DNA of 64,000 nt from Pseudopedobacter beijingensis (GCF_042678145.1 NZ_JBHUDG010000019.1:1-64000); one strand, 5' to 3'. Shown: positions 1 to 9,767, counted from the stretch's first letter. The notes: generated by a model not told the origin, from the letters alone. Made by a program: numbers and translations.

Positions 1-37
1 GCGGTAACACGTGGGAGAGTAGGTCGGTGCCGAACCT
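1..37 (+). rRNA. rrf: 5S ribosomal RNA, 3' end only
   Basis: The first 37 bases read as the 3' part of a Bacteroidota 5S rRNA, including the GTGGGAGAGTAGGTCG block before the terminal stem. The window begins inside the gene, so the 16S and 23S genes would lie upstream. The exact 3' end (about 35-38) is estimated. A strong terminator follows immediately, as expected at the end of an rRNA operon. Confidence 0.8.
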
Positions 38-43
38 TAAAGA

Positions 44-71
44 GGGCCGGAAGCTTCATGCTTACCGGCCC
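44..71 (+). terminator. rRNA operon terminator
   Basis: GGGCCGG (44-50) plus AAGC pairs with GCTT plus CCGGCCC (65-71), with one bulged A and a five-base loop. A T-rich stretch follows. The GC-rich stem directly after 5S rRNA fits an intrinsic terminator. Confidence 0.85.
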
Positions 72-850
72 TTATTTGTTTGAAAAAGATTTGAAAGCTA
101 TTGCATTGTGATCCCCTGAAATTTGAAAGAATCATACCACGAACTCCTTAAGGATCGCATGGTTTGAGAATGTATCATACGAAGGATAAAGGGCTCTCTT
201 ATGGGCCTGTCCTGTCTGCGGACTCATTAAGGGATTCAAGGTTGTCGGAATTAACATCTACTCATTTTCCATTTTTCTGCTATTGGTATTTCTTTAGTTT
301 TTAGTAACAATTAAGGGATTCAAGGGAGCCGGAGGTGAAAACCAAAACCCCAGAGAGAGCTAATGTATGGTTCTCCCTTCCTTCCGACCATGGAGGATGA
401 GGCAATAAAGGTCAAACTAAATAGACGGAGACTGAGCGAAGCAGTCAATGATATGGATTAAGTTAATAATTTCGTCAATCTGAAGAGATCTCAAGCTCCC
501 TCTAAGTTTTTATTTTGATATATTGAAAGGCTCTGCAGAAGAGGTTGTACTTTTATTAATAAATCGTTTAAGATTGATCTATAGTTTGTGCAAATTGTGT
601 TTGGATAGTATTAAAAGTTTTAATACCCGGTCTTTTTTTCCTATTATACCATTAGGCTAATTTTGTGAATTCTACATTATATTCATTATTAGCATAGAAC
701 ACATTTGGACGTTTTTGAATTAAGTTAAATACGGTTTTAATTCAGGATATTTATCAAATAATATATCCGCTTTTGGCTTTGCCTCCAATTATACAATAAG
801 TACCTACTCCAAATAATGCATGTCTCTGATGAAAGAGTGGCTTTTCGTCT
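72..850. other. gene-poor stretch downstream of the rRNA operon
   Basis: I find no convincing gene in these roughly 780 bases on either strand. The only structure is a 16-base direct repeat, ATTAAGGGATTCAAGG at 226-241 and 310-325. Two short relatively GC-rich blocks (about 180-240 and 320-440) differ from the AT-rich rest and could be remnants, but I recognise nothing in them. Confidence 0.5.
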
Positions 851-2728
851 TTATTGATATTGATTATCTAAGTAGTTTTGATAAACACTTTGCATCAGGG
901 CTTTTCCGTTATTTAAATAATATTTATACTGGTTTTGCTGAATGTTTTTGGGATTGGTATAAATTGTCTTATTAGCTTCTCTGTCGAACGATAGACTTCC
1001 CTGATGGTCTATAAACCCAAAACCATCTTGCCAAACGTAAAATGAAAAACTTTTAGCATAAGGATTCATTAGATTTTTACTGTATTTGAATTGTTTACTG
1101 CTTAGGTTGAGTTGTGCTAACAGTGTAGCAGCTATATCTGTTTGATTACCTATTGTATTGATTTTTTTTCCTCTGAATTCTTTTTTTAATGGTTCGCCAT
1201 ATATTAGAAGTGGAATATGGTATCTGTTTGGATTATAAATTTCGTTTTCATTTTTAGGTAATCTATGCCCATGATCGGCAACAAAAATAAAAATAGTGTT
1301 TTTATACCAACTTTCTTTTTTTGCTTTGTTTAGATATTCAAACAGATGTTTTGAGGTATAGTAGCTTGTACTTCTGAATTTGTCTTCTACTGTTTTATTT
1401 CCAAATTGACCTTTCTGAGGTAAAGCGAATGGCTCGTGATTGGTTAATGTTAGTAAGGTTGAAAAAAACGGTTGTTTTTCTTTGTTTAAATAATTCAAGT
1501 GTCTGTTGAAGGTGACTTCATCATAGGCTCCCCATTTAGATGTTAAATCTTTACGTTCATATAAATCTGCATCTTCTAAATGTTGAAATTGATGACTTAA
1601 TATATATGATTTAAAATTAGAAAATTCGCTATATCCACCATAAAAGAACGAAGTGTTGTATGTTGCTTTTCTTAATTCGGTTGGTATGGATGGAAGTTTT
1701 TCTTGCTTTTCATTTTCCTTGATAATACTTTTTGATCCTTGTGAAGGAAAAGCACTAAGTATAGAAATTATTCCTTTATCTGTTCTATCACTTGAGGAAT
1801 AGATATTGGTAAATAATAGGCCGTCTTCAATGATTTTAGAAAAGTGTGGTGTGACATTTACTTCTCCTTCCAGTTCTGCTACTACATCTGCTGTAAAGCT
1901 TTCTATTATGAATAAAACAACATTGGGATTATTGTTGTCAATAATTTTTATGGTCGTATCTTTTTTTACGCTATAGAGCGAGTCTACAATGGTATTGGCT
2001 TCTTCTTTGGAGAAGTAAATGAAAGGATTTTTATCGTCTGAGTTTTTCAGGTAAGTGGATATAAGCAACCAATTTGCATTTAAGGAGGAATGATTTAGAA
2101 TAGGGGTATTGCTGAAATACACCTGACTTGGATTCATTGGTGCTATTTTCCAGCCTCCTCTTATGGAAAGAAAGGTAAGAGTCAATATAATTAATGATAC
2201 TATTAATCTTGAAGAAAAGTATCCTTTGTTAGTGAAAATGATAGACTTAGGGATACAAATTTTATATAGAAAATATGCTGTGACCAGCAATATAATTGCA
2301 AAAACAGATATTTTAAACAAAGGTGAGGAGCTACTTGATGCAAGTGCTTCTTTTGGAGTTTCTAATGTTATATCTATTACTTTTTTGCTGATTTTGGTTC
2401 CCCATTCTGTATATATATTAAAGTCTATTATGGTAACTAATACCGTTATGACTATTAGTATTGTGGTGTATATGTTAAGGGCTTTTTTGGGAAAATTTAC
2501 TTTTGGAACTAACCAACAAACTATGCCTGTAAGAAATGGAATAACGCAAAAATAGCCATTCATAGAAGCATCCATGTGCATTCCATGTAAAAAAGTTTTT
2601 GCAATTTCGCTAAGGTCTATATCATTGAATTTATCTTTGTTCCATAGTTCAAAAGCAATCCTGTTAACTGCAAAAAAAACTAACCAGAAAATAAAATACT
2701 GTATAAAAAACTTAAGACTTTTTAGCAT
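851..2728 (-). CDS. LTA synthase-like sulfatase / phosphoglycerol transferase family membrane enzyme
   Basis: A 625-residue alkaline-phosphatase-superfamily protein. About five membrane helices occupy roughly residues 1-190 and an extracytoplasmic sulfatase-type domain follows. Metal ligands and nucleophile are visible: Glu276 (FIIES), Thr316 (SDRTDKG, the nucleophile position in LtaS) and the Asp485-His486-Gly-His488 motif. Family members transfer phosphoglycerol or phosphoethanolamine to envelope glycans or lipids outside the inner membrane. The substrate here is unknown, since Bacteroidota do not make classical LTA. The ATG at 2728 is preferred over a TTG two codons earlier, because a TACATTTG promoter element ends three bases before it. 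It lies 22 bases behind comEC. Confidence 0.85.
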   Translation of the reverse strand: MLKSLKFFIQYFIFWLVFFAVNRIAFELWNKDKFNDIDLSEIAKTFLHGMHMDASMNGYFCVIPFLTGIVCWLVPKVNFPKKALNIYTTILIVITVLVTIIDFNIYTEWGTKISKKVIDITLETPKEALASSSSSPLFKISVFAIILLVTAYFLYKICIPKSIIFTNKGYFSSRLIVSLIILTLTFLSIRGGWKIAPMNPSQVYFSNTPILNHSSLNANWLLISTYLKNSDDKNPFIYFSKEEANTIVDSLYSVKKDTTIKIIDNNNPNVVLFIIESFTADVVAELEGEVNVTPHFSKIIEDGLLFTNIYSSSDRTDKGIISILSAFPSQGSKSIIKENEKQEKLPSIPTELRKATYNTSFFYGGYSEFSNFKSYILSHQFQHLEDADLYERKDLTSKWGAYDEVTFNRHLNYLNKEKQPFFSTLLTLTNHEPFALPQKGQFGNKTVEDKFRSTSYYTSKHLFEYLNKAKKESWYKNTIFIFVADHGHRLPKNENEIYNPNRYHIPLLIYGEPLKKEFRGKKINTIGNQTDIAATLLAQLNLSSKQFKYSKNLMNPYAKSFSFYVWQDGFGFIDHQGSLSFDREANKTIYTNPKNIQQNQYKYYLNNGKALMQSVYQNYLDNQYQ

Positions 2729-2731
2729 ACG

Positions 2732-2739
2732 CAAATGTA
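2732..2739 (-). promoter_or_regulatory. -7 element TACATTTG for the LTA-synthase-like gene
   Basis: TACATTTG matches the Bacteroidota -7 consensus TAnnTTTG and ends three bases before the ATG at 2728, so the transcript would be leaderless or nearly so. No clear -33 TTTG is seen. The gene may also be read from the upstream cluster. Confidence 0.45.
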
Positions 2740-2750
2740 GTGAAATGTCT

Positions 2751-4832
2751 TTAAAAAGAGGTTTTATCTGGGTAGGACTTCAATTCTAATGCATTATTTC
2801 TTTTCAGATTATAATACTGAAGATGAGTTTGTTTTATCTGGTTCTGTAATTTATTTACAATATAGTCTTTGTTTCTGCCGTCGATAATTATCAAATCTGT
2901 ATAACTTTTTTTTAGCGCTTTATTTAAATCATATACTTTATTTCCACTTAACAATATCCAGTTGGAGGAATCGGTATGGAAGTGATTGGATTTATGATTG
3001 ATAATTTTTAGTTTTTGTTTATCCAATATATAAGTGTTTTCATTTTCGTAAGTGTGCGGATTTATTTTAATAACCTTTTGTATGTTACAGCTATCCAGAT
3101 AAGGCTTTACAGAAAACTTAAAGGTAAGTTCGGTAGAGTCCAGATCTGTAATCAGTAGCGCTGATTTACCTTTAATATGTGCTATTGCGGTATTTTTTCT
3201 AAGTGAGAAGAATATGGTATGTTGCTGCTTAACAAACGCTATTTGTCGATAACTGAATGAAAGCGTTAAAAGTATTGAAAGGAATGTGAACAGGTACATA
3301 CCTATAATTTTTGATTTCCATTTGGGAATTAAACTGAGTAATAAAAGGTATAGCAATAGAGCTTCGTAAGATGTTACCCATATTTTTTCTATGACGGAAA
3401 AAGGCATTTTTTCTATAAAAATGAGACCTTTATTACTCCAGTCTATGAAATGATTTAATAGCCAACCAATACCTGTTTGTAATTGAGGCAATGCCCCTGT
3501 AAAAAGAAATAAAAAACCGAGATACATGATTACTGATGAGGGAAGGGCCATAAAAAGATTACTTACAACAAAGTAAACTGGAAATTGATGGAAATAAAGA
3601 AGGCTTAGTGGAGTGGTGGTTATTTGGGCTGCAATAGAAACTGCAGCGCATTGCCATACTAAGTCTAAAAATCTGTTTTTGAAGTAGAGGAGGTGATACA
3701 GTTTTGGATAATAATATATTAAACCAAGAACAGCAAGAAATGAAAGTTGGAAACCAATATTTCTAATATTAAACGGATCTATCATAAGGATAAACAAAGC
3801 CGTTGCTGCTATAATATTATAGGTGTTAGTTTTTACGGCTATAAACCTGGCAATTAATACAAAGCTTAACATTACCGCGGCTCTTAGAATGGATGGATCA
3901 AGCCCTGTTAATAGGCTATAAAACCATATTAATATTAACATGGATATTAATCTGACAGCTCTTCCTAATTTGTTTTTTTCTAACGGTTTGAACAAAAAAT
4001 TAAGTAAGAGAACAACGATGGCTACATGCATTCCTGAAACGGAAAGAATATGTAAGGTTCCTGTTTTTTGATAAGCGGTCAATATTTCTTCATCGAGCTC
4101 ACTTCTATCTCCCAGTATCAGTGTGGAAGCTACGGATTGGGAGTTTTTGTTTTCGAGATGTTTTTTAAATTGATGTACTAACTTTTCTCTGAAATTTAAA
4201 GAAAATGCAATTATGGGATTTCCTTTGTTGGTGTTTAAGGAGATAATCTCATCGGTATTGATAAAGCTCTGATGATAAATTCTTTTGAAACTGAGGTGCT
4301 TTTTGTAATTAAATTCGGCAGGATTGTAAGGAGCTTCTGTTTCGGAAAATTTAGCTCTGATTAATAGCTGGTCTCCATACTTAATATTAAGTTTTTTTAG
4401 TGTATCAAATTTTACTGCCAGTAATAAATTACCCTTTGCCGGTAATTGCAGATTATTAGTGTCTATAATATGTTTGATACGTACGGGAAATCTGGCTATA
4501 TCTCCTTTTGTTCTGGGATTGTCCTGTACAGTTACGGTAAGGTATTTAGGGGCTTTTTTTGAAAAATGAGTGTTATAATTTATTTCCTGATGTTTTAAAC
4601 ATATGGTTAAGCCTGATATGAAAAATAAAATACTAATGAGTATACCCGGAATCCAGTTATGGTGATAGCGCTTTTTCTGTTTGCTAATTATGATAAACAG
4701 AATTAAGAGTATTAATGAAATTGACCAGGATAGATAGGCAGGGTAAATAGGTAATTGGTAGCGAATGGCCGTTTCTATTCCTGCTATAAAGAAAAATACC
4801 TGTCTGAAAAATGGAATTTCCTGTTTAACCAT
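2751..4832 (-). CDS. comEC: ComEC/Rec2 family DNA-uptake channel protein
   Basis: A 693-residue polytopic inner-membrane protein. Two N-terminal helices precede a soluble DUF4131-like region (roughly 95-200). The competence domain (roughly 225-500) carries the family signatures HILSVSGMHVA, LDPSILRAAVMLS and NIGFQLSFLAVLG. ComEC is thought to pass single-stranded DNA across the inner membrane in natural transformation. The tail (about 540-693) lacks the HxHxDH motif of a metallo-beta-lactamase domain, so this is the short form without the nuclease-like module. It follows a helix-hairpin-helix protein by 10 bases, and HhH is the ComEA-type DNA-binding fold. Confidence 0.88.
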   Translation of the reverse strand: MVKQEIPFFRQVFFFIAGIETAIRYQLPIYPAYLSWSISLILLILFIIISKQKKRYHHNWIPGILISILFFISGLTICLKHQEINYNTHFSKKAPKYLTVTVQDNPRTKGDIARFPVRIKHIIDTNNLQLPAKGNLLLAVKFDTLKKLNIKYGDQLLIRAKFSETEAPYNPAEFNYKKHLSFKRIYHQSFINTDEIISLNTNKGNPIIAFSLNFREKLVHQFKKHLENKNSQSVASTLILGDRSELDEEILTAYQKTGTLHILSVSGMHVAIVVLLLNFLFKPLEKNKLGRAVRLISMLILIWFYSLLTGLDPSILRAAVMLSFVLIARFIAVKTNTYNIIAATALFILMIDPFNIRNIGFQLSFLAVLGLIYYYPKLYHLLYFKNRFLDLVWQCAAVSIAAQITTTPLSLLYFHQFPVYFVVSNLFMALPSSVIMYLGFLFLFTGALPQLQTGIGWLLNHFIDWSNKGLIFIEKMPFSVIEKIWVTSYEALLLYLLLLSLIPKWKSKIIGMYLFTFLSILLTLSFSYRQIAFVKQQHTIFFSLRKNTAIAHIKGKSALLITDLDSTELTFKFSVKPYLDSCNIQKVIKINPHTYENENTYILDKQKLKIINHKSNHFHTDSSNWILLSGNKVYDLNKALKKSYTDLIIIDGRNKDYIVNKLQNQIKQTHLQYYNLKRNNALELKSYPDKTSF

Positions 4833-4842
4833 GTTTTATTAT

Positions 4843-6888
4843 CTAAAAAAGGTATCTTAACTGGAGCCTGATATCTGATTTTCTGTTACCTGCAATTTCA
4901 TCTAAACCACTTCCTATAAGTTCTGTATCCCGGTATCTGGTTAGGCTGTATTTCATCCATAAATCTATTTTCTTATTCACTTTATATCTTGTATTCAGAT
5001 AAAACCTGATTCCTTTGTTTTGAAATCCAGGAATTGAATAGCCAAAAAGCACATCATTTTCATAAGTGTAAATTCTTGTATCGTAGCCATCTGTATCAAA
5101 AATAACATAGCGTATATTGCCTGATAAGCGGGCTCTTTTTTTTGAATAGGTGATATCCTGAAAAGCTAAAAATCCGAATCTATTAGCCGTAGATGAGGTT
5201 TTATATTGTGAAACTTCAGCTCGGTTTTTTAGCGTCATTTCTGGTCTTATCTGGTATTGTATTTCTAATCTATAATTCTGTCTGCGATAATATTCCAGTG
5301 CATTGGTTGTGATGTCTAATATGTTTTGCTCTTTTTCTTTGAGACGATATTTTAACTGCATTTTTAGCTGCTTAGATGGGGTGTAGTTAAACTGTCCCTG
5401 AATATCGTAACCTTTGGAGGGGGCATCTACACCAAACTTTAACCATGGAAATTTAAATGCATCGGCATAAAAGCTAAACTCATAATGTTTATTCACCTGA
5501 TAATTAAAACCGGAGTATAGTCCTTTTTCATTTTCTGTTCGGGTATTTTCTCCTATAGCCTGACTGAAAAAATTATGAAAATCTTTATTATAATTTCTGT
5601 GTAAAACAATAAGAGAGAGTTTATTACTCAAACTGGAAAGTACACCGTTGAGAAAGGCAAATCCACCAGGAATACTGCTTGAAGCTTCTCCAAAAAAATA
5701 AAAATTTTTATAGGTCTTACTATAGTTAATGCCACTATTAATTAAGCTGGAACCAGTAAAGGAAAAGCGCTTATATAATAAATCCGACTGAGAAAAGTTG
5801 CTGTTAAAACCAGTATGGTAAAACGTAAAACCAATATTAGCCCATTTATGGTCTAGTTCTATATGAGAACCTGTAACGGTTTGTCTGATTGCATTTTTAT
5901 TTTGAAGTTCGTTTGGTGTACGGTGTAACCCTGTATATTGTAAATTATTGACGAGAAGATTTCCTTCGTTATCTATATCTGTAGAAGCATCTACAAATTT
6001 TGTAGAGAAAAACGGGGTTATTCTTAGTTTTTTAATGGTCGTTTGTGCAGCAATCCCTCTGAAAAACGAATATTCTGTAAAAGAGGTGTAGGGGCGTAGT
6101 CCTAAGTCTTGTTTGACCGTGGAAATGATGTCTGTTCCCTTTCCAAAAGCCAAGCCACTCCATAAAGTTATTCCCTGACCAAATTGCAACGAATAATCTC
6201 CGATGACTAGTTTTTCTATTGATGATAAGTTTCGAAGGTATAGACTGGCTGATATAAAATCAGGACCATTATTTTGACCTGATGTGTTCCAGAAATATTC
6301 ACCTGCATCTTTTTCAAGATTTAGAGAAAATTGGATGTTATTTTGAAAGTAAAATCGGTAGCGAGTATACATTTTGTCTGGCGATCCTAAATAGCGGCTT
6401 TTATCACTGTCTTTAGGAATAGTAAAGCCACGTTGTAATTCGATGCCCCGTCCGTATCTTAACATCAGATCGCTTTTCCCGTTTTTAAACATACTACGAA
6501 CAGAAAAATTTTCAAATTCGTTTTTTGGTTTTATTATACAGAAAAGGGATAATAATTTTGCTGTTTCAAGATTAAATCCCTCTATGCTTTGTAGTTCATA
6601 AATTTCTAATATACTTCCTGTATCTTTTATGTGGTTTAGCAATTGATCTATTTGTATAGGAGAGAGAAAATAAAGTTCCCTTAGTTGTTCTCTATTGGTT
6701 TTATTAATATTTATAGGGAATTTTTTGTAATAATTGAGTCGTTCTGATAACTCCTCGAGATCTATTTCTTCTTCTCTGCTTTCTGTAATATCTTCTAAGA
6801 TCTTTTCGATTAATAAATCAGGATCCTGTGCTTTGATACCGAATGGTAAGAATAGAATTATGATAAAGGGTAGATGTCTAAAACTCAT
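4843..6888 (-). CDS. helix-hairpin-helix protein with predicted outer-membrane beta-barrel
   Basis: 681 residues. A signal peptide ends near residue 20 (GIKAQ). Residues about 45-125 hold tandem helix-hairpin-helix repeats (ININKTNREQLRELYFLSP and a second IEGFNLETAKLL unit), the DNA-binding fold of ComEA. The remaining 550 residues alternate aromatic and polar positions in long strands and end in an aromatic residue (RYLF), typical of an outer-membrane barrel. The gene overlaps its upstream neighbour by 11 bases and sits 10 bases before comEC. I infer a possible part in DNA binding at the cell surface; this is not established. Confidence 0.75.
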   Translation of the reverse strand: MSFRHLPFIIILFLPFGIKAQDPDLLIEKILEDITESREEEIDLEELSERLNYYKKFPININKTNREQLRELYFLSPIQIDQLLNHIKDTGSILEIYELQSIEGFNLETAKLLSLFCIIKPKNEFENFSVRSMFKNGKSDLMLRYGRGIELQRGFTIPKDSDKSRYLGSPDKMYTRYRFYFQNNIQFSLNLEKDAGEYFWNTSGQNNGPDFISASLYLRNLSSIEKLVIGDYSLQFGQGITLWSGLAFGKGTDIISTVKQDLGLRPYTSFTEYSFFRGIAAQTTIKKLRITPFFSTKFVDASTDIDNEGNLLVNNLQYTGLHRTPNELQNKNAIRQTVTGSHIELDHKWANIGFTFYHTGFNSNFSQSDLLYKRFSFTGSSLINSGINYSKTYKNFYFFGEASSSIPGGFAFLNGVLSSLSNKLSLIVLHRNYNKDFHNFFSQAIGENTRTENEKGLYSGFNYQVNKHYEFSFYADAFKFPWLKFGVDAPSKGYDIQGQFNYTPSKQLKMQLKYRLKEKEQNILDITTNALEYYRRQNYRLEIQYQIRPEMTLKNRAEVSQYKTSSTANRFGFLAFQDITYSKKRARLSGNIRYVIFDTDGYDTRIYTYENDVLFGYSIPGFQNKGIRFYLNTRYKVNKKIDLWMKYSLTRYRDTELIGSGLDEIAGNRKSDIRLQLRYLF

Positions 6889-7681
6889 AGGCTAAGGCTA
6901 TTTGCGGTGAGTAACTGAGTACCGGATGACTAGAAATAGCTAAATCTATCACTAACTTTTTATGGGAAATACCTATTCCTGCGTATTGTCTGAAAGTATT
7001 AAATGATAGCCCTCCTCTAAGCGACAGAATTTCTAGTAATTTGTAATCTAATCCCATTCTGTAATCAAGTGCGTTATCTGTGTATTTATCTATTTGAGAG
7101 CATGCTGTTAATTTTTCGTTTAAGAGAATAGAAGCTCCAAACTTGATATATGCATCTATTGTTTGATCGTGAATGGTTTTAAATGATTCTTGTGATATAT
7201 TACCCAAGCTAGCAGCAAGCCATATTTTTTTATTAATGGCATACATTATTCCACAATCTGCCGAAAAAGTTTTTTCGTTGTTATACCCAGTAATATTTAT
7301 TTGATGATAATTGAGGCGTATTCCGTAGCTGAGAGTATGTCCAAACGATTTACTTAGGCTTATTCCTGTTTTGATTTGAGAAAAGTCAGGGATGCCATAT
7401 TTTTGAAAAGAACCACCTATAACAATTTTATTGAAGGGCAAGGCTAGTATGAGCGAACTGGCACTAAATTCTTTGGTTAAGAATTTGTTTTCGTAACCTG
7501 CAGCTACAATGGTTTTAGTCAGAAAACTTAAGCCAGCAGGATTGTTATTGGCTGCCCATACGTTGTTTATAGCTACAGATGCATTGGCTATAGCTGTAAA
7601 AGGGGCTCCCTCAATAAATTGAGCATGCGCAGGTAAAAATACTAACCATGTCGCACAAAAGGAGATGAACGACTTTTTCAT
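6878..7681 (-). CDS. PorV/PorQ-like outer-membrane beta-barrel protein
   Basis: 267 residues. A signal peptide ends at AHAQ (about residue 21). The segment AIANASVAINNVWAANNNPAGLSFL resembles the N-terminal hatch region of the FadL/PorV class seen in Bacteroidota type IX secretion shuttle proteins. The rest is beta-strand rich and ends in Phe. It is first in the minus-strand cluster and overlaps the helix-hairpin-helix gene by 11 bases, so the two are probably cotranscribed. The family assignment is by pattern only, and a plain outer-membrane protein remains possible. Confidence 0.65.
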   Translation of the reverse strand: MKKSFISFCATWLVFLPAHAQFIEGAPFTAIANASVAINNVWAANNNPAGLSFLTKTIVAAGYENKFLTKEFSASSLILALPFNKIVIGGSFQKYGIPDFSQIKTGISLSKSFGHTLSYGIRLNYHQINITGYNNEKTFSADCGIMYAINKKIWLAASLGNISQESFKTIHDQTIDAYIKFGASILLNEKLTACSQIDKYTDNALDYRMGLDYKLLEILSLRGGLSFNTFRQYAGIGISHKKLVIDLAISSHPVLSYSPQIALAYEF

Positions 7682-7737
7682 TATTGGTAATAAATAAAAG
7701 CAAAATGATTGCTTGGTTTAATATTTGGTTGTTGTTG

Positions 7738-7757
7738 TTAACTATAAATATAGTTAA
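7738..7757. promoter_or_regulatory. perfect palindrome TTAACTAT-AAAT-ATAGTTAA
   Basis: Eight-base arms around AAAT, in the divergent gap between the PorV-like gene (minus) and the hydrolase (plus), 57 bases from the former's start. It could be an operator, but its very low GC makes chance palindromes common. Confidence 0.3.
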
Positions 7758-7841
7758 ATTTTGATATTTAAAACAAAAAATTGTTTTTATTAATAATAAA
7801 TTTCATTTTATAAATTTTTATTGTGTTTTAATACCAAAATA

Positions 7842-7870
7842 TTTGACTATTTCTGCTTAGGAATAGTTTG
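7842..7870 (+). promoter_or_regulatory. candidate promoter of the alpha/beta hydrolase
   Basis: TTTG at 7842-7845, 18 bases, then TAGTTTG at 7864-7870, which is one base short of TAnnTTTG. The start codon at 7890 lies just downstream, supporting the shorter reading of the gene. Confidence 0.35.
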
Positions 7871-7889
7871 TTGTTATTTTTCTATATTT

Positions 7890-8711
7890 ATGATTATGAG
7901 ATTAATTTTATTGACTATTCTAATCGGTTTTAACCTGAGTGTATCCGGGCAAAATACTGTATACGAAACACTAACCGATGTTAAGTATTATCCAGAGCAG
8001 TTTTATACCGATTCTATTAAAAGAAGCAGATGTGTAGTAGATGTATATTATCCGAAAAATGGAAAAGGATTTGCTACTATTATTTGGTTACATGGGGGAG
8101 GAATTACTGGTGGTAAAAAGGAAATTCCTGAATATTTAAAAAACAAAGGTTTTGGCGTTATTGCTGTTGGCTACAGATTAAGTCCAACAGTGAAAGTATC
8201 TGAAGCTATAGAAGATTCTGCAGCTGCTATTGCGTGGATATTGAAAAATATAAGCCAATATGGAGGGGACAGGGGAAAGGTTTTTGTATCAGGGCATTCT
8301 GCCGGAGGTTATCTTGGTTTAATGGCTGTTTTAGATAAGAAATACTTAGCTAAGCATCAGATTGATGCGAATGAAGTAGCAGAACTGATTCCTTTTAGTG
8401 GACAGTGCATTACTCATTTTACTGTGAGAAAGGAGCAGGGTATAAAGGAAACGCAACCCGTTATAGATAATTTGTCTCCGCTATTTCATGTTAGAAAGGA
8501 TGCCCCACCAATTTTATTGATTACCGGAGACAGAGAAATGGAAATGTTGGGACGTTATGAAGAGAATGCTTATTTTTCTCGTATGATGAAAATAGTTGGT
8601 CATGAACAAACCCGTTTGTTGGAGTTACAGGGCTACGGGCATAATATGGCTTATCCTGCTTTTCCGCTATTGGTAAAAGAGATTAAGGAAAGGCTTAATG
8701 TTAAGAAATAG
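7890..8711 (+). CDS. secreted alpha/beta hydrolase (HSL/BD-FAE-like esterase)
   Basis: 273 residues from the ATG at 7890. A longer frame from 7821 adds 23 residues that would bury the signal peptide (LILLTILIGFNLSVSGQ), so the shorter start is chosen. Hallmarks are the oxyanion-hole motif HGGG, the nucleophile elbow GHSAGG with Ser137, a late Asp in TGDRE and a His in GYGHN. These define the esterase/lipase family related to hormone-sensitive lipase and carbohydrate esterases. Substrate is unknown. The protein is probably periplasmic. A perfect 22-bp hairpin shared with convergent folD ends the gene. Confidence 0.85.
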   Translation: MIMRLILLTILIGFNLSVSGQNTVYETLTDVKYYPEQFYTDSIKRSRCVVDVYYPKNGKGFATIIWLHGGGITGGKKEIPEYLKNKGFGVIAVGYRLSPTVKVSEAIEDSAAAIAWILKNISQYGGDRGKVFVSGHSAGGYLGLMAVLDKKYLAKHQIDANEVAELIPFSGQCITHFTVRKEQGIKETQPVIDNLSPLFHVRKDAPPILLITGDREMEMLGRYEENAYFSRMMKIVGHEQTRLLELQGYGHNMAYPAFPLLVKEIKERLNVKK

Positions 8712-8722
8712 GTAGTTGTAAA

Positions 8723-8776
8723 AAAAAATAAGTCTTCTAAATTTGCGCAAACACAAATTTAGAAGACTTATTTTTT
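8723..8776. terminator. bidirectional terminator between hydrolase and folD
   Basis: A perfect 22-base inverted repeat (8723-8744 with 8755-8776) around a 10-base loop. It has A-tracts on the left and T-tracts on the right, so it can serve both converging genes. Confidence 0.88.
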
Positions 8777-8792
8777 ATACTGAAAAGGGGAT

Positions 8793-9677
8793 TTATTTTG
8801 AATAGACCTCTCCTTTGGCAGCCGCTAAGGTGTTTTTTAATAAAGAAACGATAGTCATTAATCCAACGCCTCCAGGAACAGGGGTAATATAAGAAGCTTT
8901 TGGAGCTACATTCTCGAAATCAACATCTCCAAATAATTTATATCCCGATTTTGTAGTCTCAGAAATTTCACGGTTCATACCTACATCAATAACTACCGCA
9001 CCTTCTTTAACCATATCTGCGGTAATAAAATTTTTCTTGCCAATAGCAGCAATCAAAATATCCGCATTTTTGGTGAAGTCAGACAAATTAGCAGTTCTGC
9101 TATGAGTTAATGTTACGGTACAGTTTCCTGGATTGGAATTTCTGGCCATTAAAATACTCATCGGGCTACCTACAATATTACTTCTGCCTACTACAACACA
9201 ATTTTTTCCTGCTGTTTCAATACCGTAGTATTCTAACATCAGCATAATTCCGTAAGGTGTTGCAGGTAAAAAACAAGGTAAGTTACGTTGCATTCTGCCT
9301 AAATTAATAGGGTGGAAACCGTCTACATCTTTACGATAATCAATAGCTTCGGTAATAACATCCGGATTGATATGTTTAGGAAGAGGTAGTTGAACAATAA
9401 ATCCGTCAACTTCGGCATCTTTGTTTAGTTCTTCAATTTTATTTAATAATTCAGTTTCAGTAACCGTTACGTCGTATCTTACCAAAGATGATTTGAAACC
9501 TACTTTCTCACAGTTTCTCATTTTACTGGCAACATAGGTTTCGCTACCACCATCGTTACCCACTAAAATAGCTACTAAATGTGGTTTTCTTCCTGTTTTC
9601 TCCAGCATTTCTGCTGCATCTACAGCTATTTGTTTTTTAAGCTCTTCTGAAACTAATTTTCCGTCTAGTAATTCCAT
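8793..9677 (-). CDS. folD: bifunctional methylenetetrahydrofolate dehydrogenase / methenyltetrahydrofolate cyclohydrolase
   Basis: 294 residues, the normal FolD length. It interconverts 5,10-methylene-, 5,10-methenyl- and 10-formyl-tetrahydrofolate in the cytoplasm. Visible signatures are the Tyr48-x3-Lys52 active-site pair (YVASK), DGFIVQLPLP, the NADP-binding VVGRSNIVGSP loop, and PVPGGVG near the C-terminus. It lies 90 bases behind lepA on the same strand. That gap holds AT-rich TTAAGTTTTAAG-like repeats but no clear promoter. Confidence 0.97.
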   Translation of the reverse strand: MELLDGKLVSEELKKQIAVDAAEMLEKTGRKPHLVAILVGNDGGSETYVASKMRNCEKVGFKSSLVRYDVTVTETELLNKIEELNKDAEVDGFIVQLPLPKHINPDVITEAIDYRKDVDGFHPINLGRMQRNLPCFLPATPYGIMLMLEYYGIETAGKNCVVVGRSNIVGSPMSILMARNSNPGNCTVTLTHSRTANLSDFTKNADILIAAIGKKNFITADMVKEGAVVIDVGMNREISETTKSGYKLFGDVDFENVAPKASYITPVPGGVGLMTIVSLLKNTLAAAKGEVYSK

Positions 9678-9767
9678 GTATTTTTGAGTGCTAAGTTTTA
9701 GGTTTTAAGTTTTAAGCAGGTATTTTGCGACCTTATAACTTAATACTTATTACTTAAAACTAAGTAA

